The position numbers and the translations under genes are program-made. Of a DNA stretch of 64,000 bases, positions 11,191-22,039 are shown in pieces. This DNA is from Mitragyna speciosa (taxonomy: Eukaryota > Streptophyta > Magnoliopsida > Gentianales > Rubiaceae). The DNA lies in the NCBI GenBank assembly GCA_024721245.1, contig CM045555.1, positions 10,046,558 to 10,110,557 on the forward strand. The letters run 5' to 3'. A model generated the notes under the pieces. That model saw only the letters and a program-made list of their open reading frames with translations. It had not been told where the DNA came from and ran no database searches. Numbering within the stretch: position 1 is the stretch's first letter; every line of letters begins with the position of its first letter.

Positions 11191-12561
11191 TTACAATTTT
11201 AACTTTTTGAATCTAAAAGAAGGAAAACCCAAATTATCTATTCTCACTGCTCCATGAACTTGATGAGGAAGAGAGCCAAATGTAGTATAAACTCTGGTCA
11301 ATCTGTTCTTAATACCTTCATTAGCTAATAAGTCAGCAAGAACATTTGCTTGTCTCAGACAATGCAATACCTCTTTCCAATGTGTTTTGAGCTTGCAAAT
11401 TTTGTCAAAAAGATGCACCACCTTCCATGGACAAGAAGCTTCTCCTTTTAAGATCTTCACTAAAGTTAAAGAATCTGATTCTACATCAAAACCCGTAAAA
11501 CCTTTGGATATGCATAGTTGAATCCCAAATAACAATGCTTCAAATTCTGCTTCAACACTTGTACCTAAACCAAAGGAAGTAGCAAAGGCTAAGACAACAT
11601 TACCTTGACCATTTCTACGAATCCCACCTTCTCCGCATTCTCCAGGGTTGCCCTTAGAACAACCATCCGTATTTAATTTAAGATGTTGCAATGCTGGTCT
11701 CCATTTCACTGGAATCACCTTGATACCCTGCTTTCTCTTGCAAACATCAAACAAAAGATCTAGTCAAGAATGACACATGAAAGAACATTTAAATTTTATA
11801 TCAAGTGTCATCTTAATATCCAAACAAATGCTTGCAGAAATTTTATCCCAAGAAGTAGCATTTCCTGAGAAAACCCAATCATTTCGTGCTTTCCAGATAT
11901 GCCATAAAATAAAAATGGGAGTCACTTGGAATAAAAAAGACATCATACCATTAGAGCAAGGAAGAGTCCACCATTTGATTAACCTCGTTCAGACTTCCAT
12001 TCGTTGTGAAGATAAACCAGCTAGCATTCCAAAGAAATTCCAAATCTGATTTGGAATATCCCCAAAACTGAAAATATGCTCTAACGATTCCACAGACGGT
12101 CTAGAACAACAAAAGCACCTGGAAGGCTCGTGGATCCCAAATTTATTTATGATATCTGCCACTACAAGCCGTCTAAGTAACAATCTCATTAGGAAAAAAG
12201 AGACCTTAAGTGGAATACTTGCCTCCCAACAATATTTGGAAATAAAACTCCGACTCTTTGCATAACGAATTATCTCAAACGCAGAGGATAAGGAAAAATT
12301 ACCAGAAGGGGTCCAATGCCAAATTAATCTATCAGGCATTTCTTCAAGAGGGACCTCTATCCTTAAAATCTTCTGCACAACTGAAGAAGGCAAGGTATTT
12401 CTATGTTTGACCTCATTCCAACAATTGTCTACAATAAAGTCACATACCTTATAAGACTCCGAATTCTGGCCATGAATGGAAAGAGCACCAGATCCCATCC
12501 AATTGTCATACCAGAAATCCACCAAACCCCTTTTAAGATGCCAGGTAATATTTGCCTCCAC
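11191..12561 (-). pseudogene. LINE ORF2 C-terminus: zf-RVT-like region and RNase H
   Basis: The first block (12561-11989) has the features of the plant reverse-transcriptase zinc-binding region (LIWHWTPSGNFSLSSAFE, CFCCSRPSVESLEHIF). After a stop at 11989 the same frame continues with LWHIWKARNDWVF, a second stop at 11764, then the RNase H (11754-11191). The RNase H keeps the catalytic acids: LNTDGCSKGNPG (Asp), EAEFEALLFG (Glu), VESDS (Asp) and NVLADLLAN (Asp). This RNase H class is reported as an archaeal-like acquisition of plant L1 elements. It removes RNA from RNA:DNA hybrids during reverse transcription. Confidence 0.85.
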
Positions 12562-14374
12562 ATTTCCCTAACTGATAGCATTCGCTTCCAAGTCAGCGAA
12601 TCCACTAGAGATGGCTGCACCATTACTGGATGGTTTCCTTTACAATATTTGGCATACATAAGCTCCGCCCATAAAGATTCTTGATTTCTAAATTTCCACC
12701 ATAGCTTCATGGACATTGCCCTATGAATATCAGATAATGACCGAAAACCAGCACCACCTTCAGAAGTAGGCAGACAAAGATCTTTCCATTTAATCCACTG
12801 CCTCCTATTCTCCTCACCCACCGAATTCCATAAAAAATTAGCAAATAATTTTTCCATCTGCATATAAATCCCTTTAGGGGGAGAGGAGACAGCAAGAACA
12901 TGCAAAGGCACAGAAGACAAAACATGTTTAATTAAGATTAATTTGCCACCAATAGACAGAAAACGATTATGTCAACTCAAAATCTTATTAGCAATTGACT
13001 GAATCATATCAGCAAAATATGAAGACTTGCTACGACCACAAAATAGTGGGCACCCCAAATACCTGACTGGAAAAGCTTTTCTAGCAAAACCTGTTACTTG
13101 CTGGATGATAGATAGTCTTTGAGGAGACGTTTTAGGATGACATAAGAAATAACTTTTGTCAATATTAATCATCTGACCCGAGCATCTTTCATATTCCTTC
13201 AAAACATTCATAACCATCATCAAAGACCTCTTATCTCCACCTGAAAATTCAATTAAGTCATCTGCAAACCTCAAATGAGTAATAACAGGACAGTTACTAG
13301 AAACTTGTAAGGAACAAAAGACCTATAAGAAGGTAAAAGATTCAAAGCTCTAGTTAATCCCTCAGTAGCAATAACAGATAAAGCAGGGGAAATAGGATCC
13401 CTTTGCCGTAGACCCTTGTAAGATTGAAAGAAACCTAAAGGTGCACCATTGATAATAACCGAAAACCAACAATTCGACACCAATCTCCAAATTCTGTCCA
13501 TCCATATTTCCCCAAAACCAAACGCCCTCAACACACCCAATAGGTGAGTCCAAGATATTCTGTCATAAGATTTAGCCATATCAATTTTTAGCACCACATT
13601 CCCACCTCTATTTTTCTTCCCAATGCCTGACACCAATTCTTGAGCTAGCAGATAATTCTCAACTAATTGTCTACCCTTAACAAAACCACTCTGTTGCAAA
13701 GATATAAGGCGAGGAAGAATTGTAGCCAGTCGATCTGCCATCAGTCTAGAGATAATTTTGTTTAAAAAATTACACAAACTTATTGGCCTGAACTGAGAAA
13801 AGTTTTGAGGCTGCGAGCATTTAGGAATCAAAACCAACAAAGTGGATGTCACATTTTTAGGAAGGATTTCACCACAGAAAAATGCCAAAACAGCTCTGTA
13901 AACATCATTGGCTATAATTCCCCAGGCACTAGTGAAAAATTTACCAGTAAGTCCATCCGGTCCAGGAGCACTATCTCCATCCATAACAAATACCACCTTT
14001 TTCACTTCTTCTAGAGTCGAGATAGCTTCAAGGTAGGAGCGATCCTCATCCAAAATCAATTTGGGAATATGATCCAAATTAACATTGCCATTCAAATCAC
14101 CCGTAGAAAATAGTTGAGAAAAATACCTGCATGCTTCTTGCCCAATGTCTTCTTCATCCCGCAACAACTGTCCAGCAGAATTATGAATGGCATGGATTGA
14201 AGCCTTCCTTCTTTTTTCGGCCACCATGGAATGGAAGAATTTTGAGTTACGCTCACCATCCCTCCACCATTTTATTCTAGCTTTCTGTCGCCAAAAATTA
14301 TCCTCCACACACAAAACTTTATTTAAATTTAACCTGGCCTTCTGCACAGCTTCCCAATTAGTATCTGATGCCAA
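12429..14374 (-). pseudogene. LINE ORF2 reverse transcriptase (broken)
   Basis: The frame carries non-LTR RT motifs: LIPKCSQPQNFSQFRPISLCN, LQQSGFVKGRQLVENYLLAQE, LKIDMAKSYDRISW (motif A Asp), GLRQRDPISPALS, and, after a one-base shift near 13275, FADD (usually YADD or FADD in plant L1s). An in-frame TGA at 12972-12974 stands where related proteins have Trp in the ...SxHNRFLS block. It then runs on through LCLPTSEGGAGFRSL to 12429. This is the enzyme that copies LINE RNA at the nicked target. The frameshift and stops make it non-functional. Confidence 0.88.
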
Positions 14375-14404
14375 TAAATCATGTTGGTTTTTGGCCTCAA
14401 CAGC

Positions 14405-15313
14405 CTATAGCTCAGTAGCTCTGACTGCCTCAAAGATGTCTCCAAATGCTTGGCGTGACCAAAGTCTTAAGGCTTGCTTCACTCTTTTAAGTTTAACAGC
14501 TAAAGAAAGCAATGGAGAGCCACTACTGTCCGTCTGCCAGCTAGAACGAACAACATCCAAAAATTCATCATGGGAGGTCCAGAAATTTAAGAAACGAAAT
14601 TGTCTTGGCTTGCCATCATTTCGAGTGGAACACTTGATCAACAATGGGGCATGATCAGAAGGCGTTCTGGCAAGGTGTTGAACAGAAATGGCAACATTTA
14701 AAGACGTGAATGAGTGATGCAACAAAATTCTATCAAGTCTTTTCCACACTCTTGCCCTTCCCATTCGGTTATTACACCAAGTGTATTGCGAGCCAGTAAA
14801 TCCAGCATCAACCAGTTGGAGATCATGCATAAGCTCCATAAAATCCACTGCTTCATTTATTCTAAACGGTCTTCCTCCTTTCTTTTCCTCTCCAGAGATG
14901 ATGATGTTGAAGTCTCCCCCAACAAGCCAAGGAAGGTTACTTGTATTTTCGGACCTCAAAGCATCCCACAACATTTGTCTTTCAGAAGGCAAGCATTTCG
15001 CATGAACAAATGTGAGCTTGCAAGGAGTAGCAAAAAGAGAATTACATGCCTCCACAGATAAGTGTTGCTCACTGTCAGCCACTACAGAAATTCTTTTCGA
15101 GTTTTTGAAAAATAACCAAATAGAGCTAGCAGCATTATATACCACAGAATCCATTCCCACCCTCATACAAATTCCATTAATCCAAGACAAACTTATTTTA
15201 GGTTCAGCAATAGCCACAAACTCCAGATGATACAACTGTATTAATTTTTTTAATCGTCTTAAATTAGAGGGTCTAGTCACTCCTCTAATATTCCAGAACA
15301 TGAAGTTAATCAT
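14405..15313 (-). pseudogene. LINE ORF2 AP-type endonuclease (N-terminal part of ORF2)
   Basis: Begins MINFMFWNIRG, the usual start of plant L1 ORF2, and carries the exonuclease-endonuclease-phosphatase motifs: NIRG, AEPK (catalytic Glu), LVGGDFN, RVWKRLDRIL and a SDHAPL end motif with the catalytic His. The domain nicks target DNA to prime reverse transcription. It is open for 302 codons, then meets a TAG at 14405-14407; the same frame resumes at once into the RT region, so a single substitution separates the two. ORF1 ends 105 bp upstream. Confidence 0.88.
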
Positions 15314-15417
15314 TGAGACAATGAATCAAACGGATTATTTAAAGATTTGGAATGAGAACGTAAAGTTCTATTGGAAGCCAAAATTTGAATTCCTTTTTTA
15401 CCTCGTGGAAGAACTTG

Positions 15418-16740
15418 CTAATTGTGATCCTTAGCAAATTCTGCTACGTCTGCATTAGTTTCTCGTGACCCACCATCAAAGAAAATCTGTAATTTAGCAT
15501 CATTACTCCCCCTAAGAGATAAATTACCTGCAATCACTTCAGCTTCCTGGATTAAATTTGTGATAGCTCCTTCCTCAGAAGTATTCGTTTCAACATCAAT
15601 TTCACTAGTATTATTGGATATCCGAAATCCACTAGTATCCTCTTTAAACTGATGCTCATGAGAGTGTTGCTCCATTCCATTATCGTGAGATTCCAATACC
15701 TTGCAGCATAAGTCAATAGTTCCAACTTGCTGATCATTTGGAACCACCTGCACCGTATTGTTTCCAGCACCCTCGTTAGGGAAGGACTGATAAACTTTGA
15801 TCTGCGTCTCTTCAATGCCAGGTTCAGTATTTTCCATTTGTTTACAAGGATCTTCTACAACATCATTCTCCTGCTGTTTCTTTTCCTGATCTGGAATGTC
15901 AGAACCTTCACCTTTCTGCAAAATTCTTAATTTGGGCATATATTGCATTTGAGCAGCCTTGGTCGAGTTTGCTACCTTATCAGGCACCTTGTCCTTCCGT
16001 TTTTGATTGAGTAAACGACAACTTGATTCATCGTGGCCTTGCTTATAGCAGTGCATACAACATGAAGGAAGATCTTCATAATGAATCTTTTGCCAAAAAC
16101 CCCCATTGCCAACACCAATCCAGACTCTATTTGGCAATTCCTTAGTGACGTCCACATCCACACATACACGCGCCATATGTGGTCTAGCTAGCGTAGCAGT
16201 CGCTGCATCAATCTTCAGGGGGCTTCCTACTGCGCTAGCAATAGAGAAAAGGGCTGCCTTATCAAAGAAATGAATAGGTAATCCTTCAAAGCAGATCCAG
16301 ATAGGAGCACGAGAAGATTCAATATCTGTTTGGAAGTCAGTGGACCATTTGAACACACGCATAGAAAATTCACTGATCACCTGCATCCCTTTCAACCAGC
16401 AGCAGAGGAAGTCATCTTCAATTGACAACCGAGTAAGGATATGGCGTTGATCCAACAAACCAATAGAATAAGATCCCGAAAAGCCAATTACAGCAAAAGC
16501 CTTCCTAATCGATTCCATGCTTGGTCTCCCATGGGAAAACTTTCCAATAAGAGCAAACTGAAATGGGGCTACCAATTTCTCCACGTCTGCATGGGTAAAT
16601 GCTATTGCCGGCTCACCTTTATGGGTTGTAGTCGGTTTAATCTTCAACGGTGATGCAGATTTGTTGATAAGAACATCTGCAAAAGATCTATTAGGAAGCT
16701 TCGGTTGCCCTTCAACCCTAGGTTGAAGGGCCTCCATCAA
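15418..16740 (-). CDS. LINE ORF1 (DUF4283 / zinc-knuckle RNA-binding protein)
   Basis: The one long undamaged gene of the window: 440 codons. The N-terminal half (residues ~45-200) has the pattern of DUF4283 of plant L1 ORF1 proteins (LIGKFSHGRPSMESIRKAF, FLCCWLKGMQVISEFSM, RAPIWICFEGLPIHFFD). A CCHC knuckle follows (CCMHCYKQGHDESSCRLL, residues ~228-245), then a long acidic/polar tail without recognisable domain. These proteins bind LINE RNA and form the ribonucleoprotein. The first Met at 16740 is used; a ~200-bp leader precedes it. Being open does not show expression; ORF2 is dead. Confidence 0.88.
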   Translation of the reverse strand: MMEALQPRVEGQPKLPNRSFADVLINKSASPLKIKPTTTHKGEPAIAFTHADVEKLVAPFQFALIGKFSHGRPSMESIRKAFAVIGFSGSYSIGLLDQRHILTRLSIEDDFLCCWLKGMQVISEFSMRVFKWSTDFQTDIESSRAPIWICFEGLPIHFFDKAALFSIASAVGSPLKIDAATATLARPHMARVCVDVDVTKELPNRVWIGVGNGGFWQKIHYEDLPSCCMHCYKQGHDESSCRLLNQKRKDKVPDKVANSTKAAQMQYMPKLRILQKGEGSDIPDQEKKQQENDVVEDPCKQMENTEPGIEETQIKVYQSFPNEGAGNNTVQVVPNDQQVGTIDLCCKVLESHDNGMEQHSHEHQFKEDTSGFRISNNTSEIDVETNTSEEGAITNLIQEAEVIAGNLSLRGSNDAKLQIFFDGGSRETNADVAEFAKDHN

Positions 16741-16948
16741 ACCCTAAAATTTGAAAAGAAAGATGGTGGCAAGTTGAGAGAAAAAATTAGAGAAAGAAAA
16801 TCGTGAGGTGTTCTTTCTTCTTTTGTGAATTTTAAGTTCTTGAACTTGATTCTTGAATCTTGATTGAAATAGTAGTGCTGGAATTTTGGTTGATTGTAGT
16901 TACGAATTTTCTGAAATTTTTCCAGCCTGTTTTGATCTTAAAAAAAAA

Positions 16949-16964
16949 AAAAAGGTAGCTATTC
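16949..16964. repeat. LINE target-site duplication, right copy
   Basis: Exact copy of 10989-11004. The A-run just before it (16940-16950) makes the precise LINE 5' end uncertain by a few bases. Confidence 0.9.
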
Positions 16965-17168
16965 ATTTGGTTACTTGTCATCGAAGAAGATTCTTTGAGA
17001 TTTTGGTTATAATTTTAGAAATTTTATGTGTTTAATGCATAAAATCATGTTAACAACTTTGTTTTAATATTAGAAACATGTTTGAAGTGTTGAATTGGTC
17101 AAAAACTTGAAAAGGAAAAAGTTGAATTTCAAGTCCATTTAACATTGCAGGTTTTTAAGGAGGCCTAC
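16965..17168 (+). other. Athila internal non-coding sequence (middle part)
   Basis: AT-rich sequence resuming directly after the LINE duplication, in the style of 10700-11004 (acatgtttgaagtg). It ends with cctac at 17164-17168, the TSD of the next insertion. No gene. Confidence 0.6.
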
Positions 17169-18068
17169 TGATGTGCGCACGGTTGCGTTGCCAACAAAGT
17201 CTTGGATTTCAGGTATGCAACTCGTTGAACTGAAGACCTCATTTGATTTGTGAACCAAGGAACCCTTGACGTGGAGTTGTTTTGCCTTGAATCTCCTTTG
17301 AAGAAGATGAACACACCTAAGACAGGCTAGATTAAACCAAGTTGGGCGAGTTCAATCGTTTAACCTAAGTTACCTAAGACTTGATCAAAAATACAAGAAA
17401 AACCCTAAGCGAAGTTGGTGGTCACCACAAGCAAGCTTGATAAGACCAAGAGTAGTTCTTAACCGACAAAGAACCAAGAAAATTCTCACAATAGAGAAAA
17501 CACATGATTTTTTTGAATAATTCTTGTTCAAATTCGTAACTAATAAGAGGCCTATAAATAGGCTTACATAGAACATTCTAGACTTGAAGATTTAAGCAAC
17601 TTCTATGTCTATATCTAAGCTAACACTAATACTTAGCTAAAAACACAAATATAGAAGAATTCTAATAAGTTAAACTAACAAAAAACATAAAAACTATAAA
17701 AATTTGTCCAAAAATAGTTCATGGGTTGGACAACCTTCATTAAGCTCCATTGGGCCTCTATTTAGCAACTTAAAGGGCCCTCCAAGCAAGTCCAAGTGAC
17801 CAGCCCCTTGTATGCATGTTATGGACAGCTTAGTAACGTCAATTGGACCGTCTTTGTAATTAGATTTGATCCAAAGCCAATGCTCCAATCCTTGGCCCAA
17901 TGTGCTAGTTGATTAATGTGAGCTTCAAGCTTTTGAACAAGCCCAAATCCATGTATAATCTTCAACCAGCAACCATGTAGATCATCTTCCATCAAGAACA
18001 TGCCTTTCCTAAGCTCACCATGTTCAAGCCCAAGTCTAACAGTTGTGAGTGCTCCTTGGATCACATCA
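17169..18068 (-). mobile_element. Solo LTR, family X, inverted, with TSD
   Basis: On the plus strand it runs TGATGTGCGCACGG to GGATCACATCA and is flanked by cctac (17164-17168 and 18069-18073). It is the reverse complement of the family seen at 1-188 and 1016-1866, including the caactccacgtcaaggg block. The 900-bp size fits an LTR with no internal domain. The 87-codon minus-strand frame at 17819-18082 crosses the element boundary and is not a gene. Confidence 0.88.
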
Positions 18069-18300
18069 CCTACTTTGATCAATTCTCATTTCATGTGCGT
18101 TGATGATTTGGATGAGTTTATTGCATGATTTCAAAGTTTATTGACATGATTACATGATCACATAGTTGTTTGTCCAAAACTAGTGGTTTAGATGTAAGAA
18201 ATCATCATTTAAATTTGAGAAAAAATAGCCTGCACTGTGAAATTGCAGCAGCAATTGCTGCAACTTCTAAGGGGTATCCACGGGTTAGATTGCCCCATGG
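18069..18300 (+). other. Athila internal non-coding sequence (short remnant)
   Basis: A 232-bp remnant between the X solo LTR and gypsy C. It contains the perfect 14-base palindrome gcagcaattgctgc near 18250 and ends with catgg, the TSD of gypsy C. No gene. Confidence 0.55.
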
Positions 18301-19187
18301 TGATACGAACCCAAGATCAAATTTGAGACTAGCTTAAGATTCAAAGGATGGAAGAGTCTTGACCCCTCTAACCCTCACAAACTTGAACAATTTTGATACT
18401 ATCTTAACCCAAGTTTGCACGAATTAGCGAACCAAAGCTATCGGTAGAAGGCGCCACAATCAAGTGCAGTTCTTGATTGATAAGCCAAGTTTTGAAATCC
18501 TTAGGTTAAACCATAAGAACCTCAAATGAAAAGGCTTGAAAGCCAAAAGAGAAAAACTCTCAATTTCTCGAATAATTTTTCATAAAAATTGTATGAATAG
18601 TAACTATAAGTTAAGTATTTATACATGGCCATTAGTCTGAACCCTAATACATGGAATTGACTAGAAAGGATTACACCACAAAAATTCTGGTCAAAATTCG
18701 TAACCGCCTTTGACCAAGGGTGATTCGCGAATGTCAGTGAACAGTGACTTGCGTATCGCTGTAGTCGCGGATCGCTCGATGTCCCCAGAAGTTGATCCGT
18801 AGATGGATTCGTGGGTAAATGTTTGCAGTTCTTTATGCGTGCGGATCTCATGGAGCTCCCAGAATATGATTCGTGTGGATTCGCGGGTAAGGGCTAACGG
18901 TGACCTGCAGATATGCATTTGCGGATCGCTGAAAATTTTTGTTTTCAGCAACTTCAAGAACGTCAACTGGTTTATTTCCTTCCACTTGAATCAAGCAATA
19001 TCCATCTGATCTACCAAACTTTAGCTCCTCAAGTGATATGGAATTTTCCCCTCGTGATTGGACATTCTAAATGAATAGCTAAAGTTGTTCTTTGAAACGC
19101 TTAGCCCTCGCTCTTGTAATTGGTCCCTTTGGCATGGTTACTTGGTCATCTTCTTGAATATTGTCATCCATAGATGCTCCCGTATCA
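18301..19187 (-). mobile_element. Gypsy C 3' LTR
   Basis: The 887 bp from TGATACGAACCC to CGTATCA matches 26476-27366 throughout. It contains several CG-rich words around (g)cggatc in an otherwise AT-rich LTR. The polyprotein stop codon (19079) lies inside this LTR, about 108 bp from its start. Confidence 0.9.
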
Positions 19188-19597
19188 TTCCCCTCCTCTT
19201 GAAAAGGATTTGCTCTCAAATCGTCTTCCAGTTCATCTACATAATAAGGACTTAAGTAAAAAACGTTAAATGTTGCATGAACTTTGTACTCACCTGGAAG
19301 GTCAAGCTTGTAGTCATTATCATTGATGTGCTCTATGACTTGGAATGGGCCATCACCTCTTGGCATTAGCTCATTACACCTTTGAGTACGAAATCTTTCC
19401 TTCCTTAAATGTAACCATACCCAATCTCCCAGTTGGAAGGTCATTTTATGACGTCCCTTGTTGGCATGCTTTACGTATTGCTCTGTTCTTATTTCAATGT
19501 TGGATTTCACCCATTCGTGCAGCTTTTTCACAAAATCTACCTTTTTCTTACCATCTAAGTTCACATGCTCAGAAATGGGTAAAGGCAACAAATCCAA
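19079..19597 (-). pseudogene. Gypsy C integrase C-terminal region, running into the LTR
   Basis: A 172-codon open frame carries the GPY-like integrase tail (KMTFQLGDWVWLHLRKERF, LMPRGDGPFQVIEHINDNDYKLDLPGEY), then LRANPFQEEGND and the basic end GPITRARAKRFKEQL. The last ~36 codons lie within the 3' LTR. Overlap of the pol end with the LTR is described for CRM-type elements. The region is intact itself but follows a broken integrase core, so it would not be made as part of an enzyme. Confidence 0.8.
19188..19200 (-). promoter_or_regulatory. Gypsy C polypurine tract
   Basis: Minus strand aagaggaggggaa directly precedes the LTR start TGATACGGG. This is the expected primer site for plus-strand DNA synthesis, and it lies within the pol reading frame. 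Confidence 0.85.
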
Positions 19598-20400
19598 TAG
19601 AGTAAGAGGGTTAAGTCCATAGACAATTTCGAACAGTGAATGTTTAGTAGCATAATGATGATTCTATTATATGCAAACTCTACATGAGGCAAGCATTCTT
19701 TCCACGTTTTGAGGTTCTTTTTAATGATGGCACGCAATAATATAGACAATGTTCTATTTACTACTTCCGTTTGGCCATCAGTTTGTGGGTGACTTGAAGT
19801 TGAAAATAACAATTTAGTACCCGATTTTGCCCACAAAGTCTTCCAAAAGTAGCTCAAAAATTTGACATCTCTATTGGATACAATAGTTTTAGGTATGCCA
19901 TGTAACCTAACTGATTCCTTCAAGAACAAATCCGCTACATGAGATGCATCATCAGTTTTATGACATGGAATGAATTGTGCTATTTTAGAAAACCTATCTA
20001 CAACCACATAAATAGAATCATGACCTCTTTTTGATCTAGGTAATTCAAGTACAAAATCATTGAAATGTCTACCCATGGTTCACTAGGTATAGGAAGTGGA
20101 GTATACAAACCATAGGGTTAGAACTTGGACTTAGCCTTGTGGCATGTAGCACATGTCTCCATTACTTTCTCAACATCTTTCTTCATGTGTGGCCAATAAA
20201 AAAGTTCCTACAAAATAGAAAGAGTTTTAGCCACTCCAAAATGTTCCATTAATCCACCACTATGTGATTCCCTAACCAATAATTCTCTAATGGAACCATT
20301 TGGAACACAGAGCTTGTCCACATTCATCAAGTAACTAGTAGAAATGTAAAACTTACCATAAGGTGCATGCTTACATTTTTCAAAAACATCACCAAAGTCT
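19561..20400 (-). pseudogene. Gypsy C integrase core (catalytically altered)
   Basis: The region includes the block around LMEHFGVAKTLSIL of the zinc-binding part (to 20208) and the core (20076-19561): FVLELPRSKRGHDSIYVVVDRFSK, FIPCHKTDDASHVADLF, LHGIPKTIVSNRDVKFLS, STSSHPQTDGQTEVVNRTLS. The second Asp of the D,D-35-E triad is expected in SDRD but reads SNRD; the Glu in QTEVVN is kept. The first Asp region has a frameshift near 20076, and the frame breaks again near 19640. Integrase would insert the cDNA; this copy cannot. Confidence 0.85.
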
Positions 20401-20912
20401 TTATCATTGACATACATTTCTTTCGATAGCTCAAAACCTAGTAATTTCGAATCAAGTGTAGTGAATAAGGTATACCTTCGAGAAAGTGCATCCGCCACTA
20501 CATTGGTCTTACCAGATTTATACTTGATAACGTAGGGAAATGTATCAATAAAGCTAATCCACTTGGCATGTCTCTTATTTAGCTTAAGTTGTGACTTCAA
20601 ATGTTTAAAAGACTCATGATCAGTGTGGATTACAAACTCCTTCGGTCTTAAATAGTGTTGCCAAACCTGCAATGCACGAACCAATGCGTACAATTCTTTA
20701 TCATAAGTAGGGTAGTTCAATGAAGCTGTGTTTAACTTCTCACTGAAATACGCAATCTGTCTCCCTTCTTGCATCAAGACCGCCCCTATGCCAACACCTA
20801 AAGCATCACATTCAATTTCAAAAGTTTTATCAAAATTACGTAAAGATAGAACAAGTGCAGTGTGAGTTTGTCTTTCAATGCTTGAAAAACCTTCTCTTTG
20901 ACTTCTTCCCAA
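20208..20912 (-). pseudogene. Gypsy C RNase H domain
   Basis: A 234-codon open stretch contains FEIECDALGVGIGAVLMQEG (first catalytic Asp), IAYFSEKLNTASLNYPTYDKELYALVRAL (Glu), FVIHTDHESFKHL (Asp) and NVVADALSRR (Asp), the normal Ty3/gypsy RNase H. It continues through the linker (LCVPNGSIRELLVRESHSGGL) toward the integrase zinc finger. The open state here contrasts with damage on both sides. It would degrade genomic RNA during cDNA synthesis. Confidence 0.87.
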
Positions 20913-21989
20913 TGAAACTTCTCATTTTTCTTGATAATGGCAGTTACTGGTGCATTTATAGTACTGAAAATCTTTGACAAATTGCCGATAGAAACTTGCA
21001 AGTCCATGAAAACTCCTAACCTCGCTCACGGACTTAGGTGCAGGCCATTCTCGAATAGCTCTAACCTTAGATTCATCAACCTACATTCCATTTTTACTAA
21101 CAACAAAGCCTAAAAACACAAGTTGATTAGTACAAAAATTATACTTCTTAAGATTAGCGTAAAGCCCTTCCTTATGAAGTACTTCAAGAACACATTTTAA
21201 ATGAAATACGTGGTCATCAAAACATTTACTATAGATCAAAATGTCATCAAAATATACAACCACAAATTTCCCAATGAATGGTCACAAAACATGGTTCATT
21301 AATCTCATGAAAGTGCTTGGTGCATTAGTCAACCCAAATGGCATAACTAGCCACTCATATAATCCATGTTTTGTCTTAAATGCAGTTTTCCATTCATCTC
21401 CTTCTCTAATACTAATTTGATGATATCCACTTTTTAAATTAATTTTAGAGAAATATTCAGACCCATGAAGTTCATCTAGCATATCATCAAGTCTAGGAAT
21501 CGGATATCTATACTTTATCGTAATTGCATTGATAGCTCGGCAATCAACAGCACATTCTCCATGATCCATCCTTTTTAGGCACCAATATAACTGGCACGAC
21601 ACATGGGCTCAAGCTTTCATGAACCCAACCTTTGTCTCATTAGCTCTTCCACTTTGCCTTTGCAACTCTTTAGTTTCTTCTGGATTACTCCTATAGGCTG
21701 GTTTGTTTGGAAGTGATGCCCCTGGTATCAAATCAATTTGATCCTCTATTCCTCATATTGGCAGCAATCCACTTGGTACTTCCTCGGGAAATACATCTTC
21801 GAATTCTTGCAAGAGGTTTGAAATAGAGCTAGGCAAAAATGAATCCATCTCATTAGTAGAAAATAATACTTCCCTGCACAAAAGCACAAAAACTAGTTGG
21901 TTAGCATTAAAAGCTTTCCACACATCTTTGGCTTTTGCAAACAAATTTTGTTTTCTCTTTTGTTTTACCTTTAGGGTTGAATTAATCAA
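20913..21989 (-). pseudogene. Gypsy C reverse transcriptase (broken)
   Basis: Fragments in order: LLQEFEDVFPEEVPSGL (21989-21753), VDCRAINAITIKYRYPIPRLDDMLDELHG and FSKINLKSGYHQI with LVMPFGLTNAPSTFMRLMN (21602-21282), VVYFDDILIYS with the YFDD active site and FLGFVVSKNGM (21263-21081), then SIGNLSKIFSTINAPVTAIIK (21007-20798). Stops and one-base shifts separate the pieces. Motif A Asp and the two catalytic Asp of YFDD remain, so decay is by frame damage rather than active-site loss. Confidence 0.87.
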
Positions 21990-22039
21990 TGCCTTTTGCC
22001 TCTCATTTTTCTCAACCCTTTTTCGTTCTCCTTTCTCTT

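Larger units (their letters stand above)
11005..16948 (-). mobile_element. Full-length L1-type LINE with RNase H
   Basis: The 5.94 kb element lies on the minus strand between exact 16-bp TSDs. From its 5' end (16948) it has a ~200-bp 5' UTR, ORF1 (16740-15418), ORF2 with endonuclease, RT, zinc-finger-like region and RNase H (15313-11191), a short 3' UTR and a poly(A) tail (poly(T) on the plus strand at 11005-11014). ORF1 is open; ORF2 has four stops and about two frameshifts. The near-full length and exact TSDs argue for a fairly recent insertion into Athila. Confidence 0.92.

Noticed and set aside
11777..15230. Plus-strand frames opposite LINE ORF2
   Set aside because: Antisense shadows of the LINE coding strand.
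17819..18082. 87-codon minus-strand frame that looks protein-like (LGLEHGELRKGMFLMEDDLHG)
   Set aside because: It crosses the TSD-defined end of solo LTR X and has no relative elsewhere in the window; most likely chance openness.
18522..18966. Minus-strand frames in the gypsy C LTR, repeated at 26851-27147
   Set aside because: Present in both LTR copies but unequal and stop-ridden; they follow LTR similarity, not coding constraint.
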